64,000 nucleotides of DNA, taken from positions 1,378,842-1,442,841 of the forward strand of contig VUYV01000045.1 of assembly GCA_008711295.1 (NCBI GenBank), read 5' to 3'. The stretch is from Anarhynchus alexandrinus (Eukaryota; Chordata; Aves; Charadriiformes; Charadriidae). Shown here piece by piece: positions 36,984-49,808 of the stretch. A program made the translations under genes and the position numbers. The notes beneath the pieces are model-generated. The model did no database searches, was not told where the DNA came from, and worked only from the letters and a program-made list of their open reading frames with translations. The stretch's first letter is position 1; each line of letters starts with the position of its first letter.

Positions 36984-39900
36984 GTAAGTTAGCTGTCCAA
37001 CTTTTCTAGAACTTGTGATGTGTTAGTAAAATAAAAAAAACCAGAAAACAATCTCTGCATTGTTGGGTGAAACGTGTTCCCTCCTTTATCCCACCAACTG
37101 TAAAGTATTTTTGTTTGTAAATGAGAAACTAAGTGAGTTTGAAGCTAGGTAAGAAGCAGTGTTGAACCTTCTAACTGCTTTTCTGTAGTTTGCAGGCATC
37201 AATTTGAAATTTTTGGTATTACAGTCCTGAAGCATGAACCTCACTCACTCTGTCCAGGATCAGGGCTGGAGACATCAGCTGCAGCTGATCACAAAGATGC
37301 CCAAATGAGCCAAAGTGGAGGACTGAGGGAGACAAACAGATGTGTAAATTGTACGATGAAAGTTGTGAGGGATGTGGGGGTGGGTTGAGGGGTAGAAAGG
37401 AAGGAGGGTTCCACAAGTATACTTTGATCTTTGTGTTCAGTTGGTGGTTTTTTACATCAGCCTCATGGTGGGAAATCTTTGACCCTTTCAGATTACATGG
37501 CCATTCTAGTGGAGTGTACATTTGTCCCTTTTATTGTTCTTTCTCCTACCTGAAGTCTTTTTCCTTGCAGACTGAAAAATCAACAATGTGCAACCAAATA
37601 CAGACATCTCATATTTCTGAAATTAAAAATGAAGTTAGTTTTTCTGCCACTATTTAGCTTACAACAGATATTGAAAAGATATTTCAGTGTTATCCCACTA
37701 AACAGTTATATCAAGGTGTTCAAAGTATTTATGGATGACTGGCCTGCCCTTTTCACCTCTCTAACCTGCCTGCATAACCATGACAAAGGAGGAGGCTGTT
37801 CCTGCTCTTATTGCTATTGACCCTCTGCCCACTCTCAAATTTTCCCTCATTGCTTCAGTAAATGAGGACCAAAAAGAATTACTTTACAATTCCTCACATT
37901 GCGGCTAATACGCTTTTTCCCTTCTTCAAGGAAAAAACAAAGGAATATAAAAATGATTTTATTGATTGCTGGTTATAAGTGTAGGTGGCTTCTTTTGCTT
38001 TTGTATTTGTGGTAGGTATTTATTCAGTGACACCAGACAGATACACCATAAACATAGTTGCAGCATCTTGGTTCACTGTAAGCCTGGAGATTGCAGACTA
38101 CATTCTTTCGTCTTCATCAGAATATTTCCCTGAGCATTAGTTGAAATGTTTCAAAACATATCATGCTCAACAGTTATAACAAAGATTAACAATTCTCTTT
38201 TTGCTGGAAAAATTTTGAAGTCACTGTTCAAAAATGAAAAAGGACAAAAAAAAATAAAAAAAAAAGTAAAAAGTATCCCTAACCTGATACCAGGATAACA
38301 GTATAAAGACATGTGACTACATTCCTGTATTCTGTGTTATTTTTTTATTTTCCAAAGTCTTTGGTGGGTTAAGGTATCCCTAAATTCTGTCACGATGAAA
38401 GGTATCAAACAGTAATGTCATAGATCAAAAGTGGCTTTTCAATGGACTGCAGGGAATATTCCTCATCTTGCATCCCTTTCTGTCCCACAAGGGTTTGATT
38501 TTCTTTATCTGGTACAATGGCTCCTCTGAAATGCCTTGCCTAGGACTGGTCAATTACCAAGACACTTAATGTATGATTTCAGGCATTTAAGCAGGAATCT
38601 GCCAAGATTGTTGGTGAGGTTACTGCCAGCTTTGTCCCACTCATCAGCCAAATCTGAAATACCAGAATAGGTGAAAGCAGGTTAGATAATATTTTTGTGC
38701 CACAAGATCAGATACATAAGAGACTCTGCCAATTAAGAAACGAGTCACAGAGAGTCAAAGCCTGCATACAACAAATATGAACTGTTACACTTGTTTGTAT
38801 TACATGTTAATAGGCTTATTGTAATACAATTATTTGGATGTAGCAGGAGCAGGAATTCTCATCCATCTCCGTGTTGACTTGCATGTTTATTTGCCTTCTT
38901 GAATTATTTCACCTTATATGTTTGAACAAGTCTCATCGAGTTCTGCAAGTGCATCGGCATAGCTCAAACCAGCCATACTCATCCTCTTGACCTGCAGTGA
39001 TTTGCAAATGTTTTTCTTCCATCAGTTGCTGAGAGTGGATAAGAAGACATGGTGAAGTAGTTCTTTGTGTGGTAACTATGTGCTTTAGGCTCTGTTTAAT
39101 TTGACGTCAAACAAAACATTCACTTACCTAGAAAGAAACTGCTGGCTATAACTAGAGAAATTCATACTGGAAGGGAAAGAAAGGTGATAATAAAAATAAT
39201 CAAGTTTAGCTCTTGGTCCAAGTACGCCTGTTTTGTACTAGTGGATACCGGGATAATTACAGCTTTATCAGCTTACTAATTCAGTGTTAGGAAATCATTT
39301 TTCAAATAGTTTTTGTTCAAATAGTTTGTTCACATAGTTTGCCCATATATTTCAGTCATCTCTGCTTTTAATCTGTATTTTGATTTGTTTGCACCATGAA
39401 GCAGGAGAAAAAGCCTGAACCAGGTTCAAGTGTTTCAGAAGTGTAGCTAAAACTGAAATGGGCTGTTCTACGGATAAGGGACCAAGGCAACCGGTGCCCC
39501 TTGAAAACCTGGCTTCCCTCAGGATTTCTGCTCTCCTGCCACCAACAGGAGAGACAGGGATGGGAGTGAGGAAAGGACCATTTAAGCAGCAGATCTATAT
39601 GGCAGGAACTCCAAATCCCTATCATCACGTTTCAAAAAGCATCATCACATTTCCTGGCACACAGATTTGTCCTGCTCTAGGACTTAATTCACTCTAAATT
39701 ATCGGTTATACAGATCTTATTCACCTGTTCATCAGAGGAAAATAAAAAGCTTTGGCAGCCAGACAGAGAGAAGATGGATTCCTAAAGTGTCTAGAAAGTA
39801 AGGATGAAAGCTTAAATCACTTGTAAGACTGAACCGGAGGTGAGATTTAAAGACTGGCTAATAGCAAAGTTAATTTTAGTATTTGTGAAGCCCTCCAAGA

Positions 39901-42900
39901 GGGCTGGGGAGAGAGACCACTGATTTATCCTTTGTTAAAGGAAGGGTCAAAAAGGCAAAGTCCGTTTGTGCAAGGAAGGCTGAGAAGATGGCAGAGGTAA
40001 AGCGGAAAGGAACGGAAGAAAACTAAGTGGTGCCAGCTATGTTGGCAATGAACTGTGTTTTTCCTGTTAGAACTGAAGAGGTGCTTTGGTCCAATTCTTA
40101 CACTGAAAATTTCAAAGCAATGCACAGCAGGGCTGAAGGGATTTCGTATTGTATAGCAGCACAGGGAGAGGTCAGGAAAGGAGAAGTTCCCAAGAGCATC
40201 AATTTGTTGGCTGAATTAAGTCGGGGAATTTTCTGATGATTTTTTGCATTCCACTGGAAAAGTTTCACTTGTTGATAGGGAACCTATTTAAAAGAATCTA
40301 TAATTCTGATGACATCTTTGGTGACAGAGCTTTAGCTGCTACAGGGTAGTAGAATAGCATGTATTTCTGAGACTGGGAACACACAGCTGGGAAATAAATA
40401 CTTGCATTTGCTTTCAAACTGTCCCACGTCCCAGGTGGGGTTCAGTGCGTTCTCTTCTGGGAGTCAGTCCTCCGTATTTTACAGAAAATGATAATTTTGA
40501 GAGTTAATGACTTCCCCATGATTCCAAATGAAAATATTTATTGTTTTGACTCTGAAAGATTTCTTTGGAGGAGGGAGATATCTGTTTAGATCTCTATGAC
40601 CAACAGAGAAGACAGAGCAGAATAAAGGCCAACAGTTAGTTAAAGGCTGAAAAGCCGACAGACTGTTAGAAACAGGAACTAATAGCATTTTAGAAGGAAG
40701 AGAGAGAGGATGAGAGCCATTTTAAAAAGAATGTCTGACACTCGTACCAGAGTGATTTTGAAAGTCATAGTGTTTCTGCTTGTCTTTACATGCTGTAATA
40801 CATACTCCAGGTAAAAACAACAAACTACCAAAGAGATGAAACAGAAAATGCACTAGCTGAGACACTTTCTTGTATTGAAAGCCCACACCATACATTCTTC
40901 AGACTGAGATAAATGATTCGTAACAATCAAACAACACCTTCCTGTGCTGCCTGTATAGGCTTATTTTTAATACATTCTAACCGACGGCAAGCAACGCTGG
41001 TTCCCCTTTGCTTGCTTAAAGCTCATCTTTCCCAACACACTCAAAGTTAAATGCATTTCTGTTTCTGTCACTGTCCTTCCCGATCAGCCGCTAACAAAAG
41101 GAAGACGCAGGTGTGCTGAATAATAACCCCAGTCTTTCATTGTTCACCCCCATTTCTAAACACTTACCATCAAACCTATTGTTCGGGGCAGCGCAGCCCA
41201 CTTGTAACCTGCCTATAGAAAAAGCAATATCCACATCACAGAAAGAAAAGCAGGTGGAATACAGAGACATTTGTACTTCTGTGGTAGGAAACGTTCATCA
41301 TAAAATGGAGAGTGGAAACCCTGAGGTTGCTTCTGCATGTTTTCAGGGCTGTTGGACCACAGACTCTGTGTCAGCTAATGGAAACGTCCCTTTCTAGCAG
41401 CGCAAAGTGAGTGCGTAATGTAGATATATAATGTTCAGGGGCTTATTTTTTTCGTGTTTTTCTGTGCCATGCTAGCTTTGCATAACAACCTTAAGTGTTG
41501 CACAGTATTTTTCAGCTTGAATAATTTATACTTTTTTTGCAGTGAATCTAGTGCTAATAGCACATGGACATTGTCAAGGGACATTTTATCCTAATGCCTC
41601 CTTTTGTTTTATTCAGTAGGAAATTATTGTCCTGATATTCTCAATTACAGTAATTCAGAGAAAAATAACTGCAGCAAATACTATTCTGTGGTATACAAAG
41701 AACATCAAGGCAGACATGAATACGAGAAGTTTAGCTGGCTGGTCCCGTGATTTCAATTTTCCTGCAGAAATAAGATGTTTGTGGCATAGTTTGTTTTGCT
41801 GTTTATTTTCTTCCCCCACCACCTTGTGCTCGCCCTGATACTCCTAGTTCAGGAAGGATCTTATTTTCTCTTATTCAGACAAAGAGACAAAACGCTTTCT
41901 TCACCTCACATTTTCCCACTCTGGCAAGATCATTTTTCCAGTTCTCTGTGCCTTTCTGCTCCCATTTTCCAGCTGCAGGTACTTCTGGCTCCTGCTCCCA
42001 AGGCAGCCCAACCTATTCAGCACATATCCAGTTATTCTGCTGCTCTGGCCACATAGAAATAGTTTTTTTTTGGTCTTTCCCTATTTGCAGGGGGAGTGGG
42101 GGAAGGATGAAGGGAGGGAGAAAGAGCGGAGAGGAAGGAAATTCAGCCTGTCTTTGCCCATGGGTTATCATGGAGGTCAGGCCTACAAACTCCTGCATAC
42201 TGAGGACTGCTGCCCAAGCCCCCCCAGCATGACCGCTTTGCTTTGCCCATCCCGCAACAGCCCCTTCCTCCGCTCTGCCTCTAGATCCCTCTGTGGCTGG
42301 AAGCACAGCAGACAGCCCATAATTGTGTTTTCACGGGTACAAATTGCCTCTCCGGCAATCTGTATCTTCACATAACCTATACAAAAGCAGAGGCATAAAG
42401 GAGGAAAGGAGGCAGGGAGGTTTTCAGGGAATATGGAGGAAGGGACAGGAGATGTACTCGAGTGGAGGGAGCAGGCTGAGATGGATCATATGTTAGAGAT
42501 GCCACACACACACACACACATAACTTCTCATGCTACTTAATTATGGCTTGCTCTTACTGGAAGCTTGGTTTGGGAAGGATTGGGTTATGGACACCAAAAT
42601 ACAGCAGTGCTTTCTCAGTGTCGAACCTAACAGGATGTGCCTGTCCCTTGTGTATTTCTTCAGGACCTTCATTCCTGGACCAAGTTTCCAGCTGGTGACT
42701 TGTTTGTCCTATATGAGCCCACCCTTTTCTTTATACCAGCAAAAGTCAGCAGCTCTGGGTAATACACCCCTGACACTCTGGCCATGCCTCGTTCCCTGAG
42801 TTCCTCTGCAGTTCTGGCTTGGTGACAGATCAGCCCGGGGGCAGTGTCTGTGCCTCCTACTATGCATCCATCTGCTTTTACGGGCTACGGACAATGTCTT

Positions 42901-44880
42901 ATATGGAAATATTTCCAGATTGTGTTTAAATAAAGCAGAGTGAATTGCAAGGTTTTTATTTAACTGTGAATATAAAAATGCTTATGTCTAAATTAGCTTT
43001 ATGTATCTGAAAGGCAAATATTTAATTACTTTGTTCTTCCAGTTCTGAAGTCCAATTCAAAATCCCACTAAGCTGTATGGGAATTGTGTAAGGCCCCTGA
43101 GGAGGACCGAAAAGAGAAGAACATAATACTAGGTCAAATGCAGACTATAAAAGTTTCTGAGATCTGTTTGAAGCTGTGGAAAATAGATCATATTGACGAT
43201 AATGAATAGCAACAAAAAAAAGGCCTGTGAGAGAAACAAAATGGTAAGCTTTCTATTTTGCCTTGGGCAAAACATACCAAAAATGCCTTTTTCTTTTTAG
43301 TTCTGAGGGAATAAAGTCACCAAAAAGATCAGATCATAATAGAAAGCACAAAAGCAGGCCCTGCATCAAATATGTAAAGGATCAAATGAGCATGAAATTT
43401 CACCAACAAATACAAAATCAGATGTGGCAAAGCTGTGCTGCTATTATGTATGAAAGTATATGCAACTTCTGTTTGACTGCCAAATTATATTTTACATACA
43501 TGCAGAAAGCTGTATCTCCCTTGAATGTATTTTACAATCACCTGATGTGATTTTGTACCACCTTCCAACTGACGACCCTCAAGTGCCTTCAAAAGTTACC
43601 ATTATTTTCTTTTGGGGAGGAAAAGAATGTGCCTTATTCAGTGTCACACCTCAAGACAGAGCAAGAAATTAGGATCAGAAAAGAACTCCAGTCCCTTTCT
43701 CCTAAGCAGCAGGCAACATCACCTGCATCTGTATGCAATGGCAGCACCTCTGCTGTTCTGAATTGTAGTAGTTAAAAAGAAAACAGCACAATAACAACGT
43801 TCACTTTTACAACGGTTGCTTTTTTTGTTTGGGTTATTTTTTTGGCTGAGAATTCCTTGTTCTTTTGCTGTACCTGGCATCTGGGCTAATAGTCCACTCA
43901 TACAAAAGAAACTCCAAATTCCGGTGGTAGAAAAAAAATAAATCAGTGAAAAGGAATACTAATTTTACTAATGAACAGTTACCCTCAAAAGAAAGTTAAA
44001 ACAGCTGGTTCAGTGCTGCCTTTAAATGAGCAGATTGTGTAGTGTTCACTCTTGTTAAGAAAAAGTGGAATTAAAAGGAGAAAATACTTTAGCCATAAGA
44101 AACACAGTAGACAATCTGGTTTGGAGGTGAGCTGTTCTGCATCAATATAAGTGCACCCCAATGGAATAATATTAATTCTCAACTGACACACATAATAAAT
44201 TAATTCTGACTGTATTAAAAGTAATTTTATCCAACCCCTGTTCTTCTGCTACAGAAAATTTGTCCAGTCTGTTTTGCAAATAAGAAGTGATTTGCGCCTT
44301 GCATAGTCATTGGGCACTGAAAACAGTGGGATCTGGATGCTTTAGTGGTTCTCAGCTCCACCTTAGGGAAACAGCCTCCCTACAGTGTACTGATTTCTGT
44401 GGGGAAAGAAACTCTTGGGCATGTGGACCGCAGAGGGGTCGTGGTGGACTCTTTGAAGATGCCGCGAAGCAAAACTGCCCTTTGGGGTAATTACAGACTT
44501 ATGTTCAGTCTTTTCCACTTAGGACACTAGTTCACGGTCCAGTAGACATCACAGGGAGAAAAATAGTTTTTATTAGAATGATTTTATTGAAGACATGTTT
44601 CATTTAGAAGCACCTGCCATTATTTATATTATTAGTTGTTATTTTTAGTTGTCTTTCCCACATGTAGAACAAAACATAGACTTCTAGACTGAATGGCATT
44701 TTCCAGCTTGCGGAAAATGACAACAGAGGACCAAGCATGGCCTCCCCAAAGCAGATGGCACTATGCTATTTGCAAGCCATCAGCACTGCCCGTCCCCAGC
44801 GATCAGGCAGTGCGACACATTCTTTTCAAAGGTACAAAACATTGCTATCTCTCCCCTGACCCTCGTAACATTTAAGTAGC
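36984..44880. other. Unassigned non-coding sequence
   Basis: No gene or transposon recognised over nearly 8 kb. An A-rich tract lies at 38240-38273 and a (CA)n run at 42503-42520. The 41.8-42.4 kb interval is somewhat purine/pyrimidine-skewed and G+C-richer, with overlapping frames on both strands (up to about 100 codons) and no recognised domain. Confidence 0.45.
42503..42520. repeat. (CA)9 microsatellite
   Basis: Nine consecutive CA units. Confidence 0.95.
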
Positions 44881-45420
44881 TGCAGACATGCTTTCCTAGC
44901 CTTCCTTCATAAGCGGCCACCATCAGGGCCCCGAGGGCATTCCCTCCCCTCGGCAGGGCCCGGTTGCCTGGGCTCAGGGCCAGCTTTAATAACGAAGCTG
45001 TCAGCCCTTGAGAAGCTCAGCGGATGCCTGCCCTGCCTTTGCTCAGGAGCTGCTTTTAAACTCAAGCTCCCATGCTTGGTGTTTACCTGAGCTATGTGGC
45101 AGGTACGCCTGTGCCCACTCCTGTGCCTCCCCGAACTTCAACCACTGACCTGACTTTCCAGCGTGAGCTGGGACCTGCGCCATCCCAGCAAACTTGCCCA
45201 GTGGGCTGGGCTCTCAGCAGAACCGGGTCATCCGCACTGACCCAGCTCTGGTCTCCTCGCTCGGCTGCTGTGGGCTGTGCCTTGTTGGGATGGTGCTGCC
45301 CTGCTGCTCCTGCTGCTCCCTGCCCGTCTATTGGAGCCAGAAGTGAAGGTGGCCTGTTTGAGAATCATTTTGCTGAGATGGACATTGGGTTATTACAAGC
45401 TCAGGATGCATGTCCATAGT
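44881..45420. other. G+C-richer patch, unrecognised
   Basis: Locally G+C-rich sequence with a 115-codon plus frame (45072-45419) rich in Pro, Ala and Ser. No domain, TATA element or splice-bounded exon is convincing. Confidence 0.3.
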
Positions 45421-45624
45421 CTTTCCAAGAGGTCTGAGCATTTGGTCCTCATGTACTACAGTGTTTAATCCACTCCATGTTTTCTACAAAATACTGCCCT
45501 TCTTGGATGCCTCAAAGTTGCTATGGAGACACTTTAATTTTAAAGCACAAATAAATTGTTTAGAAAAGCCACAGGTGCTTTATTTATCTATTGCACAGGC
45601 AGAGCTATGAGGACGTTACCGGCA

Positions 45625-45672
45625 TAGATAGATAGATAGATAGGCAGGCAGACAGACAGACAGACAGATAGG
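45625..45672. repeat. Compound (GATA)n(GGCA)n(GACA)n microsatellite
   Basis: Consecutive ATAG units pass into two GGCA units and then CAGA units before returning to a single GATA. A compound tetranucleotide locus like this is likely to vary in length between individuals. Confidence 0.93.
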
Positions 45673-47424
45673 TATTATGATGCATGACACCCTTGAATGA
45701 CTTCTCTTATCTGTAATCCAGGCTTGCTAAATCTTTATGTGAACAACACTTGCAAAGAGAGGATAGATAGAAAATATGTGTTCAAGGTAAGGGGAAGGAA
45801 TTCGGGAACATACTGTCACTTCAGTAAATAATGAATTCCACAGGAAAATATGTAGCTTGCCAAATGGATGAAAGAGATTCTTCAAGTGTTTCTGCATTTT
45901 TACTAGTAAGAAATTGAGCTTGAGAACGGAGAAATTGTAAGGCTGAGCTTGAGCTATCCCTTTTATTCCCTGCTGAGGCAGTTCAAGAGAAAGCCTATAA
46001 CCCTGTAGCTTTGAATACTAGAGCAAATTCCTTGTGGTCTGTTCTAGAAGGAAACCATAGTAAGCAGTACTTTGTTAAAGTAGAAATAAGAGTTTATATT
46101 GTAGGATACATTATTTCCTCACAAGAAAACACTTCCAAAAATTTTGGTTAATATACACTTAAAGTTATCATGACAAGTGGAAGGTTAAGAGAGCATAGCA
46201 TGGGGCCAGACCTGACCCTTATGTATTGCTGGGATGTGACTGAGTCCTGCACTTGGATCCAGCAGGGACTGAAAAAGACCTCCAGTTCCATAGCATATCC
46301 AGATGTTTCTAGAAAGATCTAAAATTTGCCACTGAAAAAAGAAAAGCAGACCCCAGGCATAGACAGATTGTAACCCAAGAACAGTGTAACTTTGTCAAAA
46401 AAACCCTAATAATTTGTTTTATTTCTGTGCTTTATTATAAACAAGCTTGAAATAATTCATGCTGAACTACAGAATTAAACAGGAGAAAAAATATATTCCT
46501 TGGCAGAAGACTTTCCTCCTAAAACACTAGATTCTTCTAGTCGCTAAAATGGCTACAGAGACTTCTAGAATGTATGGATTTAACTATTTTACTGCGTAGT
46601 CAAGCCCATCTCCATCATTCAGAGCAAACCTGGTGTGTGAGTTGCCGGGTGCAATTAGAAACACAGTATTGCTTTTTTCATTCAAAAGATTGAAATAATT
46701 GTTTTTACTAGGATGGAAAGCAATTGGACGAAGCAGTTCCTAAGGCTGAGTAATGGGGACTATGAGCCAATGAAACATCTATTAAAAACTCGGAAGTTGC
46801 TGCAGTGACTCTCAGTTTTCCAGATCTTGGCGGGGAGGTAAACGGAAGAGAATTGAAATCAGGTAAAAGAGAATTGATTGCTTTAGACTTCATGACTCTA
46901 AATGAAAGACTAGTTTGGGCTAATGGCAAATTGATTAGCAGGACTTGTTTTTGTGATGATCGAGTAATCCTGGTGATGAAAGGTTGCAGGCAAATGCCAC
47001 TGGATAGTAGATGTGTTTTGGATAACTACATTTGGAAGAAGATTTAAACATTGAATTGGTGATTGAAAGCAAATTACCTAGAGAAGCTTTCACAGCACGC
47101 ACTTAGCTACCAACATCTTTTCTCAGGAGGAAAAGTGGTAATTCTCTGCTAGTTGGGTGAACAAGTAAGAAGGGTTTGCAGGTGAAAATGGAGAAAATGG
47201 GGTAGGAATTAGTCATTTACTCTGTTGCTAGACTTGTGTGAAACAAGTGCCAGGGTGTGAGAGCCCTCTTGAAACTGGATTTTTAAAAGCCGTAGGATCC
47301 ACCTCGCTGCTTTTGAGGTCCAGTACTGTGTGGCCCTTCCATGCAGAGAGCCCCCTCCTCTGAGGACAACAGAGGAGGCTCAGGGACCTTTGAGATGGGC
47401 TGCCCAGCGATGGCTCCCACAGCA

Positions 47425-47480
47425 CCGAGCCAGAGCTAACATGTGCGGCCACTCAGGAGGGCTCATTAGCTCTGGCTCGG
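47425..47480. repeat. 15-bp perfect inverted repeat, 26-bp loop
   Basis: CCGAGCCAGAGCTAA (47425-47439) and its exact reverse complement TTAGCTCTGGCTCGG (47466-47480) can form a G+C-rich stem. Pairing does not extend beyond the 15 bp on either side. No poly-T or transposon end is associated. Confidence 0.85.
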
Positions 47481-49038
47481 CACCACGATAGCTGCAGTCA
47501 TGAGCTATCAGTTGGCATGGAGCTGAGCTGCAGCACATCTACTTCTGTCTGGGAGACAGACTCCTACAGGGGACAGGAAGGAAAACCTCACACTGAGGAA
47601 ATGCAGGCTCGGGGCAAATGACGTGGGCGAGGGAGATGCGAGCTCTTCCTCTCCCCCATCCTTTGACAGTAGGCGCAGCAGGAGGGGGTGCTGGGTGGTT
47701 GCATTAGGTGAGGTACACACGCACTACTGCTGTTTCTGTTGTGTGTCTGCTTTCTCTCGATGAATCCATCAACTGGACCGGACATCTGAACTGAAGAAGC
47801 TGGAAAGCAGCTGCATCAAGGGTTGATGCTGTGGTAGAGAAACGGCAGCTACCGCAAGGATGGAGACCAGTCGAGTCCCTTTTGTCACCCCACTCCACCA
47901 TGCCTAAATCTGCATCTGGCTTGGACTGTGTCCTGCACTTTGTGGCTCTGTGTAGGGTCGTGTGCTCGTTAATAACACATTTGACATATATGTATTAAGA
48001 ACTGCTCTAGTAAAATGTATTCTTTGTGGGACAAATACTGCCAGCTCTGCTGTGCACTTTGCTTAGCCATTTGTAATTGTCATGCATGCTTTATCACGCT
48101 GCAGGTCTTTATCTCAAGAGGTGTGGGCAGTTCTGAAGAGGTGAACTAAATTTTATATAATTAAGCCAACAACATTTGCTGCTAACCGTGAAGGGTCATT
48201 ATGTAATTGCAAAGACTCTTATTAAAATGCAGTGGATCAACTCCAAAACAAAATTGCTTTGGGGTTTGCTGCTGGCGTTGTCTTTTTGGTTTTCTTTCCT
48301 CTTGTATTTAATTGGATAGTGTTACTTCAGAACATTGCTTATGCTAAGTCTATTTGGTTCACTCCTTCAAGGGATACAAAGTGATTCTGTCAGATAAAAT
48401 CACCTTATTTTGCCATAGCTGGAGTTATCTTGCCAGTGAATTGTTATGATTTGTACTCCTGAGCTTTGTGATTTGATGTAGATGACCAAAAAGACCCATT
48501 TGAGGCTGAAATGAAAAAACAGAACAGTCCTCTGAGAATGTAATGCAAAGGGATTGAAGTTGTAAAATCTTTTCATAATTGAGACAAGGTTTTTGTCTTC
48601 CTCTCTCCCACAAGAGTTTGTCTATTGATCTTCCTTCTCCAGTCAAGTGGGGAACCAAGGGGAAGTATGTTACGTTGGTTCTTTCAAAGGCTATTTTTCC
48701 TGACCATAATCAGATGGATTCCAAAACTTTGAAGTTTCCCTTCTTACCCAGAACACCTTGAAGAAGTTGTGACTATTACATAGGACGACTTTCTGCAAAA
48801 ACCTGAGTTGGTGGAGAAACCAAACCAGCCAGCAGGACAGGCATTTATATTGTGGAACTGCTTCATTCTCATTTCACTGAAACTATCAGTCAGAGAAAAA
48901 CATCCATGTTAAGCTCTTAAATGTTTTGGTACTTAATGCTTTTCTTGGAATTTGAACTTACAAGACACTGTGGCACAGGGGTGTTAGCAGACAGCAGAAC
49001 TTAACTGGATCCTTGTGTTCTTTAGAATCACCTAATTT

Positions 49039-49808
49039 GTGTATGTCAAGGGTTCAGCTAAGCTGGCCACTAAACGAATGACAGACTGTCCCTCACCCTT
49101 CCCAGAAGGCTAAGGGAGAGAGAGAATAAGGGAGAGAGACTTATGGGTTGAAAAAAACCCACCCAAACCAGCTTTAACATTAACAATAAAAAGAAAATAT
49201 AATAATATTAATAGCAAAAAAAATAGAAATATATACAAACGTATACAAAACCAACATTGAGCTCCTAGGATGACAATCACATTATCGCCCAGCACTGGGA
49301 AAATCAGGGACTGGACTCAGCGGCAGGTGGGAACTGGATTCAGGAACACATGGATTGGGATCAAAGGCAGAAGAATGAACAGAGTCTTCCTTGGATGCTG
49401 GCCATTGAAGAAGAGAGGATCAACCCCTTTGATCCCTCAGCTTTACACTGAGCATGATGCAGATGGGATGGGATATCCCATTGGTCAGATTTGGGTCACC
49501 TGTCCTGTCTGCTCCTCCCCGCAGGTGCAGCCCCTTTAGACTCTTCCACCTCTGGTCCTCCAACGGGGCACATAACAAACTTAGCTGACCTTGGTTTTTA
49601 TAGGAATAAGTATAAGCAAGCACCTCTCTCCATACCATTCTTTAGTATTAACTATAAACATCAGACCTTATTATTGCTAGAAACAGGCACTGTCTGAAAA
49701 TCACACCATTAATTTCAGAGAGTACAGTCAGTTAGAAGAAACTTAACTGAAAAGTAAAATTACTGAAAAGAAAATTGGTTTTGCCCTACCTCAAACCAGG
49801 ACAGTGTA
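49039..49808 (-). mobile_element. Solo LTR of an avian ERVL-like endogenous retrovirus, minus strand
   Basis: The LTR body runs 49044-49803 (760 bp). The plus strand begins TGTCAAGGG and ends CCAGGACA, giving the retroviral 5'-TG...CA-3' ends. It is flanked by a perfect 5-bp target duplication, GTGTA at 49039-49043 and again at 49804-49808. Read on the minus strand it opens TGTCCTGGTTTGAGG, close to the start I know for avian ERVL LTRs (TGTCCTGGTTT). It contains a CCAAT box (minus 49484-49480) followed about 30-40 bp later by a degenerate TATA position (GTGTAAAGC). The 5-bp duplication fits ERVL. No gag, pol or env sequence is attached, so the provirus has collapsed by LTR-LTR recombination. 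The 89-codon frame inside it is not a gene. Confidence 0.88.

Larger units (their letters stand above)
45421..49038. other. Unassigned non-coding sequence
   Basis: It holds the GATA/GACA microsatellite at 45625 and the inverted repeat at 47425, and no recognised gene. Bases 47220-47720 are G+C-richer with short overlapping frames. Bases 48060-48260 look complex, non-repetitive and AT-rich, the texture often seen in conserved non-coding elements, but this is only an impression. Confidence 0.45.

Noticed and set aside
49270..49539. 89-codon plus frame
   Set aside because: Lies inside the solo LTR on the strand opposite to its orientation, with no coding resemblance.
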